54,302 bases of DNA from Vibrio intestinalis. Its GTDB lineage: Bacteria; Pseudomonadota; Gammaproteobacteria; Enterobacterales; Vibrionaceae. The DNA is taken from contig NZ_JANAVY020000023.1 in the NCBI RefSeq assembly GCF_025195085.2, positions 1-54,302 of the forward strand. Direction: 5' to 3'. Position 1 is the stretch's first letter; the number at the start of each line of letters is the position of its first letter. Positions 17,799 to 25,975 of the stretch are shown here, one piece after another. A program made the position numbers and the translations under genes. A model generated the notes under the pieces. It did no database searches. It had not been told where the DNA came from and was given only the letters and a program-made list of their open reading frames with translations.

Positions 17799-18119
17799 CT
17801 ATTTGGTTGAGATAGGTAGCCCAGCGCGTTGCCAAGCCTCAAAGCCACCATCAACACTATACACTTCATCAAAGCCTTGGTTAACCAGATACTGAGCAGC
17901 GCCTTGGCTACTATTGCCGTGGTAACAAATCACTAGTACTGGTTGGTCAAACTCCACCTCATTCATAAACCCAACGATCGAATCGTTAGTCAGGTGAAAC
18001 GCACGCTCTGGGTGTGCGGTGGCAAATGATTGAGGATCGCGGATATCGGCCATTCGCGCCTCGCCTCTATCTAACAGCGCCTGCGCTGCTAAGACATCGA
18101 TATGTTGAAACTGGTCCAT
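17799..18119 (-). CDS. glpE: Thiosulfate sulfurtransferase (rhodanese) GlpE
   Basis: A single-domain rhodanese of 106 residues that transfers sulfane sulfur from thiosulfate to acceptors such as cyanide or thioredoxin. The active-site Cys65 lies in CYHGNSS, identical in position to E. coli GlpE, and the C-terminal part has YSVDGGFEAWQRAGLP. ATG 18119 has AGAGAAAG upstream and matches the E. coli N-terminus (MDQF); an upstream GTG at 18143 is unlikely. Its upstream gap contains the DnaA-box cluster. Confidence 0.95.
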   Translation of the reverse strand: MDQFQHIDVLAAQALLDRGEARMADIRDPQSFATAHPERAFHLTNDSIVGFMNEVEFDQPVLVICYHGNSSQGAAQYLVNQGFDEVYSVDGGFEAWQRAGLPISTK

Positions 18120-18239
18120 TACTTTCTCTTTTTGTTCAGACACTCTCTTTACACACAGGTTCAGCGGTTTGGAGTGAAAGGTTTATTTGCCGTCATTGTA
18201 ACCTATCCAGTGCCCGACAAGTACACGCCGAGACTAAGG

Positions 18240-18456
18240 TTATCCACTTGCGATCACTTCTTCACCATTTGTGGATAAGTTTGTGGATTACGTTGATAAA
18301 GTGTTTGGTAACAATTCGATCCACAAGATGTAGTGATGATCCTTATTTTTATGTGTGTAAGAATCATAATATCCCCAATTGATAATCACGCTTCACCCCT
18401 TTATTCACCCTGCTTTCTGACATCTAACCAAGAAATTTACCACAGAGTTATACACA
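18240..18456. other. Cluster of DnaA-box-like 9-mers between rpoH and glpE
   Basis: Two perfect DnaA boxes (TTATCCACA on the minus strand at 18270-18278; TTATACACA on the plus strand at 18448-18456) and two one-mismatch boxes (TTATCCACT at 18240-18248; TAATCCACA on minus at 18282-18290) lie within 217 bases. Boxes two and three are tandem with 3 bases between them. A two-mismatch site is at 18317-18325. The gap (18120-18497) has no gene I can support. Confidence 0.55.
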
Positions 18457-18497
18457 GGCTTTGTTGCGCAAACGGATCGCAATTTTCGATCGGACAT

Positions 18498-18528
18498 AAA
18501 AAAACCGAGATCATTTGATCTCGGTTTT
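18498..18528 (-). terminator. rpoH terminator
   Basis: On the minus strand an AAAACCGAGATCA/TGATCTCGGTTTT hairpin ends in seven T, about 25 bases after the rpoH stop. Confidence 0.9.
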
Positions 18529-18550
18529 GATGTTCTTTCGAGGCTAGAGT

Positions 18551-19408
18551 TTAGAATTCGCCTACGGCTACTTTCAGCTTCTTCATCGCATTTTTCTCTA
18601 GCTGACGAATACGCTCTGCCGAAACATTGTAGGTTTCTGCTAGCTCTTGCAGTGTCGCTTTGTCGTCTTGTAACCAACGAGAGCGAACAATATGTTGGCT
18701 GCGCTCATCAAGGCTCGCTAATGCATGGCCTAGACGGTTATTGGTATGCGCTTCCCAGTTGGCTGCTTCTACGTTCTCTGCGACATCAGACGCTTTATCT
18801 TCTAGGTAAAGCATCGGGGCAGAACTTGCTGTGCCGCTATCGTCATCATCTGAGCTTAGTTCGAAGGTAGGATCTTGCGCCGCAAGACGAGACTCCATCT
18901 CACGTACTTCTGATGGTTCTACACCTAACTCACGCGCCACGGTTTCTACTTCACCGTTGTTGAACCAACCTAAACGCTTTTTAGACTTACGTAGGTTGAA
19001 GAACAATTTACGCTGCGCTTTAGTGGTCGCCACTTTCACGATACGCCAGTTACGTAACACATACTCATGGATTTCAGCTTTGATCCAGTGAACAGCGAAA
19101 GAGACCAATCGTACACCCACTTCTGGGTTGAAGCGTTTCACCGCTTTCATTAGACCAATGTTACCTTCTTGGATTAAGTCAGCCATTGGCAGACCGTAAC
19201 CTGAGTAACCGCGAGCCACATGCACAACAAAGCGAAGGTGCGAAAGGATCAAGCCTTTAGCTGCCTCAATTTCACTGTTGTAATGTAATCGCTCAGCCAA
19301 ATCTCTCTCTTCGTCAATCGTCAGCATTGGGTAGCTGTTCACTGAACGAATGTAGCTGTCTAAGCTATCTTGGGAGACAACGGCCATTGGATACGCTTGG
19401 TTTGTCAT
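18551..19408 (-). CDS. rpoH: RNA polymerase heat-shock sigma factor (sigma-32)
   Basis: Directs transcription of chaperone and protease genes. The 285 residues contain region 2 (GYGLPMADLIQEGNIGLMKAVKRF, SFAVHWIKAEIHEYVLRNWRIVK), the RpoH box typical of sigma-32 (AQRKLFFNLRK) and the region 4 helix-turn-helix (TLQELAETYNVSAERIRQLE). It lies downstream of ftsYEX, as in E. coli. A sigma-70 type promoter is visible upstream at 19534-19561. RNA-thermometer folding of the 5' mRNA, known in E. coli, was not tested here. Confidence 0.98.
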   Translation of the reverse strand: MTNQAYPMAVVSQDSLDSYIRSVNSYPMLTIDEERDLAERLHYNSEIEAAKGLILSHLRFVVHVARGYSGYGLPMADLIQEGNIGLMKAVKRFNPEVGVRLVSFAVHWIKAEIHEYVLRNWRIVKVATTKAQRKLFFNLRKSKKRLGWFNNGEVETVARELGVEPSEVREMESRLAAQDPTFELSSDDDDSGTASSAPMLYLEDKASDVAENVEAANWEAHTNNRLGHALASLDERSQHIVRSRWLQDDKATLQELAETYNVSAERIRQLEKNAMKKLKVAVGEF

Positions 19409-19533
19409 TCAATTCCTCATCAATCTCTGATCTGGAGTAGGTGTTTTAGCCCAACAATCTTGAACCTAAAATGAACAGGTTTCAAGCAAGGGAAAGTAAT
19501 TATGCATAAACAAAACGTCTATACAAGCAAAAA

Positions 19534-19561
19534 AGTATACGGTAGCGTCTACTTTTTGCAA
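19534..19561 (-). promoter_or_regulatory. Candidate rpoH promoter
   Basis: On the minus strand TTGCAA (19556-19561), 16 bases, TATACT (19534-19539), about 125 bases upstream of the rpoH start in the gap after ftsX. Confidence 0.6.
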
Positions 19562-19594
19562 GTCTCGTTTGTGTCAAAATTCGACAGCTCGAGT

Positions 19595-20563
19595 TTAGAC
19601 AGGTTCAATTTCTTTTAGATGACGCTGAGCAGAGACTTTTGCAGCAAGGCAACCAATGAAAGTACCAAGCATCAGAAGCAATAAAGATTCATCCCAACTC
19701 AAGCCAATTAACCTGAAGCGGCTATCATACAGAAGTGCTAATTGTTCAACACTGCTATTAAGCAGAATTGTGATTAACGCTGTAAGAATCCAAGCTGTGA
19801 CGGCGCCTAGCAAGCCAAACCACATTCCTGAGTACAAGTAAGGACGTAAAATAAAGCCATCGGTTGCACCAATCAGCTTCATGGTTTGGATTTCATCTTT
19901 ATTAGCTAATACGTTAAATCGCAGCGTATTGCCCACAATTAAAAATACCGAGCCGAGCATTAACACCGATAGCGTTGCAACAATGCCAACCACAAGATTT
20001 TTAATGGCATCGAGTCGAGTTAGCCAATCTTCGTCCATGCGAACATCAGAAATCTCATCTTCGCTTTCCATTTTGGTAACTAAACTGCGGATAACCGACT
20101 TATCATCACTACTTGGTGTAATGATAAGAACGCCAGGTAGCGCGTAATCATCTAATAATGAAATGGCCTGTTCAAAACCTGAGTATTCACTTAAATCAGC
20201 AAGTCCTTGTTGCGGAGAAATGTATTCCACCGCTGATACCTGATCTAAACTCTCAAGCTCATCTTTCAACACCATGATGCGTGGCTCTGGTGTTTGCTGC
20301 TTAATGTAACCACTGATTTGCGCCGGACTGGTAACATCACTTGAAGCCACCGCTATGTTCTTGCCCAGCAAATACAACGAAGCAGGCAGTGCAAGCGCCA
20401 TTGAAATCACTGCAAGAGTAAGTAAGTTGCCTAACGGGCGAGAAAGCAGCTCCGATAGGGAAGCGCGCGCCTGCTTGAAATGAATAGCAAAGAAACCGTC
20501 TTTCTTTACTCGGTTCGCCCCTTTGCTTTGGGTAGCTTTTCTATTGCGTGTATTAGCGGCCAC
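19595..20563 (-). CDS. ftsX: Cell-division ABC-type membrane protein FtsX
   Basis: The inner-membrane partner of FtsE; it activates periplasmic peptidoglycan hydrolases through EnvC-like proteins at the septum. About 322 residues: a cytoplasmic basic N-terminus, one helix (about 45-65), a large periplasmic domain (about 75-200) and three C-terminal helices with the FtsX/MacB fold (NTLRFNVLANKDEIQTMKLIGA). Start choice is open. GTG 20563 has GAGG nine bases upstream and GTG 20578 has AAGG eight bases upstream; either overlaps ftsE, implying coupling. Confidence 0.95.
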   Translation of the reverse strand: MAANTRNRKATQSKGANRVKKDGFFAIHFKQARASLSELLSRPLGNLLTLAVISMALALPASLYLLGKNIAVASSDVTSPAQISGYIKQQTPEPRIMVLKDELESLDQVSAVEYISPQQGLADLSEYSGFEQAISLLDDYALPGVLIITPSSDDKSVIRSLVTKMESEDEISDVRMDEDWLTRLDAIKNLVVGIVATLSVLMLGSVFLIVGNTLRFNVLANKDEIQTMKLIGATDGFILRPYLYSGMWFGLLGAVTAWILTALITILLNSSVEQLALLYDSRFRLIGLSWDESLLLLMLGTFIGCLAAKVSAQRHLKEIEPV

Positions 20564-21227
20564 AGTCTTGCACCTCACTTAAAAAGCCTTGATTCAATTC
20601 CAAATGACGATATTGAGGACGGGTATTCACTAAGTTCACATCGTGGGTTGCGAGCAAAATGGTCACGCCCGCACGATTGAACTCTTCAAGCAATTTAAGC
20701 ACGCGACTGGATAGTTGCGGATCTAAGTTACCTGTCGGCTCATCGGCCAATAGTAAGGTAGGACGATTCACGACTGCACGAGCAATACCAACGCGCTGTT
20801 GCTCACCACCAGAAAGCTGGCTTGGCAAACAGCGGGCTTTATCGAGCAAATCGGTTTTATCCAGCGCCGCCGATACACGGCGCTTAATTTCATTTTCAGA
20901 AATTGATTCGATACGCATTGGCAGAGCCACGTTATCAAACACGGTTCGATCCATCAGTAAGCGATGGTCTTGAAAAACAATACCGATGTTGCGACGCAGC
21001 AGCGGAATGTCTTTCGCAGGAATACGAGTAATATCGTGGCTATTAAAGCTAATTCGCCCATCAGTCGGGCGCTCAATGGCACATATCAACTTAAGCAAGG
21101 TACTTTTACCCGCACCGGAGTGGCCGCCTAAGAAGGCCATCTCACCACGACGTAAATGAAAATCGACTTTCTGTAGCGCTTGTCGACCTCCACGGTAAGC
21201 CTTACTTACTTGCTGAAACTTTATCAC
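20553..21227 (-). CDS. ftsE: Cell-division ATP-binding protein FtsE
   Basis: An ABC-type ATPase that works with FtsX at the divisome. The 224 residues show Walker A GHSGAGKST, the signature LSGGEQQRVGIARA, Walker B LLLADEPTGNLD and the H-loop ATHD. There is a 38-base gap to ftsY and an overlap with ftsX, so ftsYEX form one operon as in E. coli. Confidence 0.98.
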   Translation of the reverse strand: MIKFQQVSKAYRGGRQALQKVDFHLRRGEMAFLGGHSGAGKSTLLKLICAIERPTDGRISFNSHDITRIPAKDIPLLRRNIGIVFQDHRLLMDRTVFDNVALPMRIESISENEIKRRVSAALDKTDLLDKARCLPSQLSGGEQQRVGIARAVVNRPTLLLADEPTGNLDPQLSSRVLKLLEEFNRAGVTILLATHDVNLVNTRPQYRHLELNQGFLSEVQDCGR

Positions 21228-21265
21228 CCGTAATTCCTCTTACTGAGATAGTTTACTGCGCCGAG

Positions 21266-22489
21266 TTATTCGTCTCGGCTAAATAATGCATCAATAAATT
21301 CTTGTGTCTCGAATGGACGCAAATCATCAATTCCTTCACCTACACCAATATATCGGATAGGGATTTGGAACTGATCCGCCAGAGCAAAGATAACACCACC
21401 TTTTGCAGTACCATCTAGCTTGGTTAATGTAATACCCGTTAGAGGCGCCACATCGCTGAACAATTTAGCTTGGCTAATCGCATTTTGGCCAGTGCCTGCA
21501 TCTAGCGTCAGCATGATTTCGTGTGGAGCGGAATCATCCACCTTCTTCATGACACGCACAATCTTACGTAGCTCTTCCATTAGGTTGGCTTTGTTTTGCA
21601 AACGACCCGCTGTATCAGCAATGACCACGTCGTAACCACGCGCTTTAGCAGCTTCAATCGCATCGTAGATAACGGATGCACTGTCAGCGCCGGTATGCTG
21701 AGCAATCACAGGAACTTCGTTACGTTCACCCCATACTTGCAACTGCTCTACCGCAGCCGCACGGAAGGTATCACCTGCCGCAAGCATGACTTTTTTGCCC
21801 TCGGCCTGGAACTGTTTGGCCAGCTTACCGATAGTGGTCGTTTTACCGACACCATTTACGCCAACCATTAAGATAACGTAAGGCGTTTTGCTGCTATCGA
21901 CTTCAAGAGGCTTCTCGACATTCGATAGGATCTCGGCCATCTCTTCTTTTAGTAAACCATAAAGAGCTTCACCATCTTTGAGATCGCGACGAGATGCTTT
22001 CTCAGTCAAGTTATCAATGATCTTTAGCGTTGTATCCATGCCCACATCGGCAATCAACAACTGCTCTTCTAGTTCTTCAAATAACTCGTCATCGATTTGC
22101 TTACCTTTAAACAAACCAAAGAAGCCTGCACCAATATTGGTCTTAGTACGAGCTAAGCTACGCTTTAAGCGAGCAAAGAAGCTCTCACTTGGCTTTTCTT
22201 GTTCTTGAACTCGCGCTTCTTGCACAACTTCAGGCTCAACCTCTGCTTCTGCTTCTGCTTCTGCTTCTGCTTCTGCTTCTGCTTCTGCTTCTGCTTCTGC
22301 TTCTGCTTCTGCTTCTGCTTCTGCTAGTTCAGGTTCAACAGCTAGCTCGGATTCGGCAACGGTTTCTTGCTCTTTTTCCACTTCCTCAGCAGGTGTTTCT
22401 ACTTGCTGTTCTTCTGCTGGTTGTTTCGCTTGCTCTTCATCACCGAAGCCAAGCCAGGAAAGCAATCCGCGCTTCTTTTTTTCCGTCAT
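21266..22489 (-). CDS. ftsY: Signal recognition particle receptor FtsY
   Basis: The SRP receptor GTPase that docks ribosome-SRP complexes at the inner membrane. From ATG 22489 (AGGA nine bases upstream, and MTEKKKRGLLSWLGFG like E. coli) the protein has 407 residues. An acidic, variable A domain (about 15-110) is followed by the NG domain with G1 GVNGVGKTT, DTFRAAAVEQL, DTAGR and TKLDGTAKGG. The A domain contains an uninterrupted run of about 14 Ala-Glu dipeptides coded by a perfect hexanucleotide repeat. Divergent from rsmD, as in E. coli. Confidence 0.97.
   Translation of the reverse strand: MTEKKKRGLLSWLGFGDEEQAKQPAEEQQVETPAEEVEKEQETVAESELAVEPELAEAEAEAEAEAEAEAEAEAEAEAEAEAEVEPEVVQEARVQEQEKPSESFFARLKRSLARTKTNIGAGFFGLFKGKQIDDELFEELEEQLLIADVGMDTTLKIIDNLTEKASRRDLKDGEALYGLLKEEMAEILSNVEKPLEVDSSKTPYVILMVGVNGVGKTTTIGKLAKQFQAEGKKVMLAAGDTFRAAAVEQLQVWGERNEVPVIAQHTGADSASVIYDAIEAAKARGYDVVIADTAGRLQNKANLMEELRKIVRVMKKVDDSAPHEIMLTLDAGTGQNAISQAKLFSDVAPLTGITLTKLDGTAKGGVIFALADQFQIPIRYIGVGEGIDDLRPFETQEFIDALFSRDE
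22245..22322 (-). repeat. Hexanucleotide microsatellite inside ftsY (13 perfect GCTTCT copies)
   Basis: The plus strand carries 13 uninterrupted GCTTCT units (coding strand AGAAGC, read as Ala-Glu). Since the unit is six bases, gain or loss of units keeps the ftsY frame and only changes the length of the acidic linker. The identical codons in every unit indicate recent slippage expansion, not selection of individual residues. Confidence 0.95.
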
Positions 22490-22700
22490 CTGGGGCAATC
22501 CTAGATTATCTAAATTAACTCTTACTGCTTCCCGGCAGGATAATGTCATACTGGGAAACAACAATGACAACAGAGTGAAAAATTTCCCCGCTTTACGCGT
22601 TTAAGGTTACACTTTGTCATCAATCAAATTCGGCCTGTACTCAGGGCGTGCTCTATGAGCGACTGGGTATAGTATCACTTTATTAGCGGTCAAAAAATCT

Positions 22701-23300
22701 ATGGTAAGACGTCGCCAACAAAACACATCACAAAATAAACCATCCAACGGCTTTGTTCGTATTATTAGCGGCTTGTGGCGCGGACGAAAACTGCCCGTGC
22801 AAGACGCCGAAGGTTTGCGCCCAACGACCGATAGAGTAAAAGAAACTGTTTTCAATTGGCTTGCACAAGATGTGCCAAGAGCTAAGTGTCTTGACCTATT
22901 TGCCGGTTCTGGCGGCCTAGGATTTGAAGCAGCATCACGCCAAGCAGAAAACGTGACTCTGATTGAGATGAATCCATCGGCTTTCAAACAGTTACAACAA
23001 AATATTGCGTCGCTAAAAGCCGACAACTTACAAGCCATCAATACCGATGCGCTCAGTTACCTCAAACAACCGGGTACACCTCACCATGTCGTGTTTATCG
23101 ATCCGCCTTTTCGTAAAGGTTTACTAGATGAAACGATCTCTTTATTGGAAACAAATGGCTGGCTAGCTGAAGACGCCATGATCTATATCGAAACAGAGAA
23201 AGAGCTCAAGCTTGAAGGCATCCCTGAGCATTGGCATTTATACCGCGAGAAAAGCGCAGGCCAAGTCAGCTTTAGGCTCTACGAAAGACAATCTGTATAA
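22701..23300 (+). CDS. rsmD: 16S rRNA (guanine-966, N2)-methyltransferase
   Basis: Methylates G966 of 16S rRNA in the assembled 30S particle, using SAM. The 199 residues have the N-terminal IISGLWRGRKLPV, the SAM motif CLDLFAGSGGLGFEAASR and the catalytic motif VFIDPPF. It is divergent from ftsY and followed nine bases later by a DUF1145 gene, as in E. coli. Confidence 0.97.
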   Translation: MVRRRQQNTSQNKPSNGFVRIISGLWRGRKLPVQDAEGLRPTTDRVKETVFNWLAQDVPRAKCLDLFAGSGGLGFEAASRQAENVTLIEMNPSAFKQLQQNIASLKADNLQAINTDALSYLKQPGTPHHVVFIDPPFRKGLLDETISLLETNGWLAEDAMIYIETEKELKLEGIPEHWHLYREKSAGQVSFRLYERQSV

Positions 23301-23309
23301 GGAAGTAAC

Positions 23310-23576
23310 ATGAAAGCTTTGATTCTATTAGCGAAAGCCTCGATTGGTTTTGTTTGGTTGGTATTGTTCCTAAACTTCTTCATGCCGTTTCCGGGCAATG
23401 CGGCTATCGCACTCTACATTTTGACCGCGTTTTTGTTCTTCATGCACGGCTTACAAATGCTGATTTTCATTGGTGCTTTTGGTGACAAAATTACTATGAG
23501 CCGATGGGAGAAGTGGTCTATTTTGATATTCGGTATTTTTGCTCTGCTGGATATTCGACGTAAACATATGATGTAA
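23310..23576 (+). CDS. DUF1145 family small membrane protein (YhhL-like)
   Basis: An 88-residue protein with three hydrophobic helices (about 3-25, 29-50 and 62-80) and a basic C-terminus. The start has AAGGAAG upstream. Function is unknown. It is recognised by family pattern and by its position directly after rsmD, the same as E. coli yhhL. A bidirectional terminator follows. Confidence 0.85.
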   Translation: MKALILLAKASIGFVWLVLFLNFFMPFPGNAAIALYILTAFLFFMHGLQMLIFIGAFGDKITMSRWEKWSILIFGIFALLDIRRKHMM

Positions 23577-23603
23577 AAAAAGCCGCTCAGTTGAGCGGCT
23601 TTT
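23577..23603. terminator. Bidirectional terminator between yhhL and the MarC-family gene
   Basis: An AAAAGCCGCTC/GAGCGGCTTTT stem around AGTT, with flanking A and T runs, lies between convergent genes. Confidence 0.9.
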
Positions 23604-23605
23604 CT

Positions 23606-24190
23606 TTAACCTAAATATCCTTTGATACCATCAAGGAACATCTGAGTTGAAACCATAACCAGCAATAAGCCCATTAAGCGTTCAACCGCTTTTAACCCTC
23701 TCTCCCCTAAAACGCGATGGAAGAACCCATAGAACATTAGAATGAAGAAGGTCGTACCCCATGCAAGTAATACTGCAGCAGAAAGCTCTAGCAGTTTATC
23801 TGGGTGTTGCGTGGACAACAGCAGCAAAGCTGCAATCACAGAAGGCCCTGCAATCATTGGAATCGCCATTGGCACAATGAAAGGCTCTTCACCTGCGGCT
23901 AGCCCAGTAATACTACCGCCACTTGGGAAGATCATCTTAATCGCAATAATAAATAAGATGATACCGCCAGAAATACTCAAGGTTTCTGGCTGCACGTGTA
24001 AGAAGCCCAAAATGCTCTTACCGGCAAACAGGAACAGCATCAGAATCATGAGTGCGAAGCACAATTCACGAATCAGTACTTTTCGACGACGTTTTGGGTC
24101 AAGGTGCTTTAGGATCGATAAAACGATAGGCAAGTTACCAAGCGGATCCATAATCAAAAATAGCATGGTCGCAGCTGAAAGAATGTCCAT
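23606..24190 (-). CDS. MarC/YhgN family membrane protein (NAAT family)
   Basis: A 194-residue inner-membrane protein with six helices and the family motif MDPLGNLPIVLSIL near the N-terminus, close to E. coli YhgN. The family was annotated as neutral amino-acid or antibiotic-resistance related, but no transport activity is firmly shown. Helix four to five contains the conserved FIVPMAIPMIAGPSVIAALLLL stretch in two pieces. It appears to be a single-gene unit ending at a terminator shared with yhhL. Confidence 0.88.
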   Translation of the reverse strand: MDILSAATMLFLIMDPLGNLPIVLSILKHLDPKRRRKVLIRELCFALMILMLFLFAGKSILGFLHVQPETLSISGGIILFIIAIKMIFPSGGSITGLAAGEEPFIVPMAIPMIAGPSVIAALLLLSTQHPDKLLELSAAVLLAWGTTFFILMFYGFFHRVLGERGLKAVERLMGLLLVMVSTQMFLDGIKGYLG

Positions 24191-24308
24191 TGTTTTTCAC
24201 CTCCAAAATGGGCATGAGACCTAAGTCGGCGAAGTATATACCTTAGCAGGCATTTATGCTCGCTTTTAGCTTATTAAATAGGCAAATTAACTGACGTTGT
24301 ATTTTAAG

Positions 24309-24545
24309 CTAGTGACTACACATGCGAGCTGCGTTTAACACCCACTTATCACCTTCTACCTGAACTACCTTTTGACGTTGAATCAAAAAGCTAAGTAGCG
24401 TCTCAATATCCATACCTTGTTTTGAGCATGTATGAAACTTGGCATCTTCTCCAAACTCACGCGTTACTGCAGCGCGAATTTCTTGTTCATTCATTGGGTT
24501 ATCAGCAAGCATATTTAAAACATTGTGAGCATGAATCTCAGACAT
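24309..24545 (-). CDS. YecH family metal-binding protein (DUF2492)
   Basis: A 78-residue cytoplasmic protein matching the YecH pattern: HAHNVLNML at the N-terminus, then FGEDAKFHTCSKQGMDIETLLSFL. The conserved His residues and Cys39 area (FHTCS) are the likely metal ligands. Function is unproven; E. coli yecH lies near ferritin genes. It has its own upstream gap and no operon partner. Confidence 0.85.
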   Translation of the reverse strand: MSEIHAHNVLNMLADNPMNEQEIRAAVTREFGEDAKFHTCSKQGMDIETLLSFLIQRQKVVQVEGDKWVLNAARMCSH

Positions 24546-24612
24546 GATGGTTCTCTCTTATTGGTCGTGTTTTCAATAAGAATAGGTGATCGATATCTAA
24601 GATAATTTGATT

Positions 24613-25230
24613 TTAATTAATGAACGACGCAGTAATCAAACAATGGGCCAGCAGATAGCTGCCCGTAATCAAGTAGCGCCCACACCAGATTGGGTGACGA
24701 TAGTCATGAATCGCTAACAATGCTGCTGAGAGCGTCAAAGACAAAGTGCCTAGTAGGCCAAGTAAATGGTTCTGTTGTAACAGCCATACTTCGCCAGCCG
24801 CCCAGTTAAGCTGAATCAGTGCCATACCCATGATGACGACAGGAAAAATCAAACGATCGATTTTAGGCAGCAACAGAAAGAAGACCACGATACCCATGGC
24901 GAGCAACATTGCTGGCAACCACCATACAATTTCACCCGATATCTGAAGCCAAAAAGCGGTGCTATAGCAGATTTGCGCGGCGAGAAAAAAAGCGAAACAG
25001 GTGCGCTGCGCTTTTTTACGAATATACAAAGCATCGGCAAGGATAGAGATGATTAAGCCAAGAGAAACCCACCAAGCCCCAAGACCGACCAACGAGTCTT
25101 GAGTCCAGAGCATCACCAACAACAAAAATAGAGAGAACGAAGAAAAGAAAATCGCCTGCTTTTTGTGTTTATTCTCACTGGCTGAAATGCTGATGAATCC
25201 GGATAGCGCGACTGAAAGCCAGCTCCACAT
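24613..25230 (-). CDS. YhhN family membrane protein (TMEM86/lysoplasmalogenase-like)
   Basis: From ATG 25230 (AGAGGT six bases upstream) a 205-residue protein with eight predicted helices, aligning by eye to E. coli YhhN (MxWSxxAVxLS start, LADALY, WLAGEVW-like AAGEVWLL, and an aromatic C-terminus). Eukaryotic relatives hydrolyse lysoplasmalogens; the bacterial substrate is not known. An open frame continues upstream to 25341, but the extra residues are not family-like. With yhhL and the DUF2500 (YhhM-type) gene nearby, this is a scattered version of the E. coli rsmD-yhhLMN cluster. Confidence 0.82.
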   Translation of the reverse strand: MWSWLSVALSGFISISASENKHKKQAIFFSSFSLFLLLVMLWTQDSLVGLGAWWVSLGLIISILADALYIRKKAQRTCFAFFLAAQICYSTAFWLQISGEIVWWLPAMLLAMGIVVFFLLLPKIDRLIFPVVIMGMALIQLNWAAGEVWLLQQNHLLGLLGTLSLTLSAALLAIHDYRHPIWCGRYLITGSYLLAHCLITASFIN

Positions 25231-25744
25231 AGTAATACCTCTATAAAACCGAAAGCTCAGTTTAGGCGCAGAGGCAAAGATGTCCAGATTAGCGCCGTAA
25301 AACTTGGATCTTGATTGTGCTATTTGACCGTATCCCGACATTCATTCGCCTGCCACACTTACCGTCACAAACCCTGTATAGCAACAAAAACATCAATAAT
25401 CATGTAGTTTTGACGTCAAATTAACGCCACACAGACCCCAAACCGACAAAAGTGAGTATTTTTGCAAACTCCATATAATCAACCAAACAACACCCTCCCT
25501 TTTAAATTATAAAAATCAAACACTTAAGCCAACAAGTTCAGATAAAAATTGTAGCAAATTCTAGCTAAGGAGATCTAACTATCAACTTTTCCTATTTTTT
25601 CTTTAGTGACCACTCAATTAGTTGAGAATAGATATCAACTACCCAGAATAAAAACAAATGAAAAGCCAAAAACAACCAGATTTACGATCTCACCTAACGA
25701 AAGACCGATAAAACCAACAAACTTAATAGAACAATATACAATCA

Positions 25745-25773
25745 AAGTTATTGTTGTTTAAAAACAATAACTT
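25745..25773. repeat. Perfect 11-bp inverted repeat with 7-base loop
   Basis: AAGTTATTGTT (25745-25755) and AACAATAACTT (25763-25773). No T-run follows, so it is more likely an operator or cruciform than a terminator. Confidence 0.7.
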
Positions 25774-25905
25774 AAAGACAGAAACAAGCACCAAACTCAC
25801 TTTGTGACAGGTTGTGACAGTTTAAAAACAACATAAAACACAATCACAAAAGCCCATAATCGACACTATAAATTTGTTTTTTAGTGGCTTTTTATACAAA
25901 TTAGT

Positions 25906-25938
25906 TGATCTAACCATCAAAACACTGCTATTCTGTAA
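25906..25938 (+). promoter_or_regulatory. Candidate promoter of the 26-residue peptide gene
   Basis: TTGATC followed by 18 bases and TATTCT, then about 40 bases to the ATG. Coordinates are approximate to a few bases. Confidence 0.5.
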
Positions 25939-25975
25939 AACATAGGTTAAGACATCAAATTTAAGGAGCAGGATA

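Larger units (their letters stand above)
25231..25975. other. Long AT-rich intergenic region
   Basis: 745 bases without a gene longer than a few codons. It holds an 11-bp perfect inverted repeat (AAGTTATTGTT/AACAATAACTT, 25745-25773), a direct repeat of TTGTGACAG (about 25803-25821), a possible weak hairpin AAAAGCC...GGCTTTTT (about 25846-25895), and the promoter of the 26-codon gene at its right end. Its length and unusual composition stand out in an otherwise tightly packed region. Confidence 0.6.

Noticed and set aside
18240..18456. DnaA-box cluster considered as a replication origin or crtS
   Set aside because: No AT-rich unwinding element, dnaA/dnaN/gidA neighbours or RctB-type sites were seen, so I report it only as a DnaA-box cluster.
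22245..22322. Repeat array as CRISPR
   Set aside because: The units are contiguous hexamers without spacers, inside a coding sequence.
22189..22518. Leucine-rich open frame antisense to ftsY
   Set aside because: It is produced by the GCTTCT hexanucleotide repeat read in another frame (poly-Leu). There is no ribosome-binding site, and the strand opposite is the well-supported ftsY.
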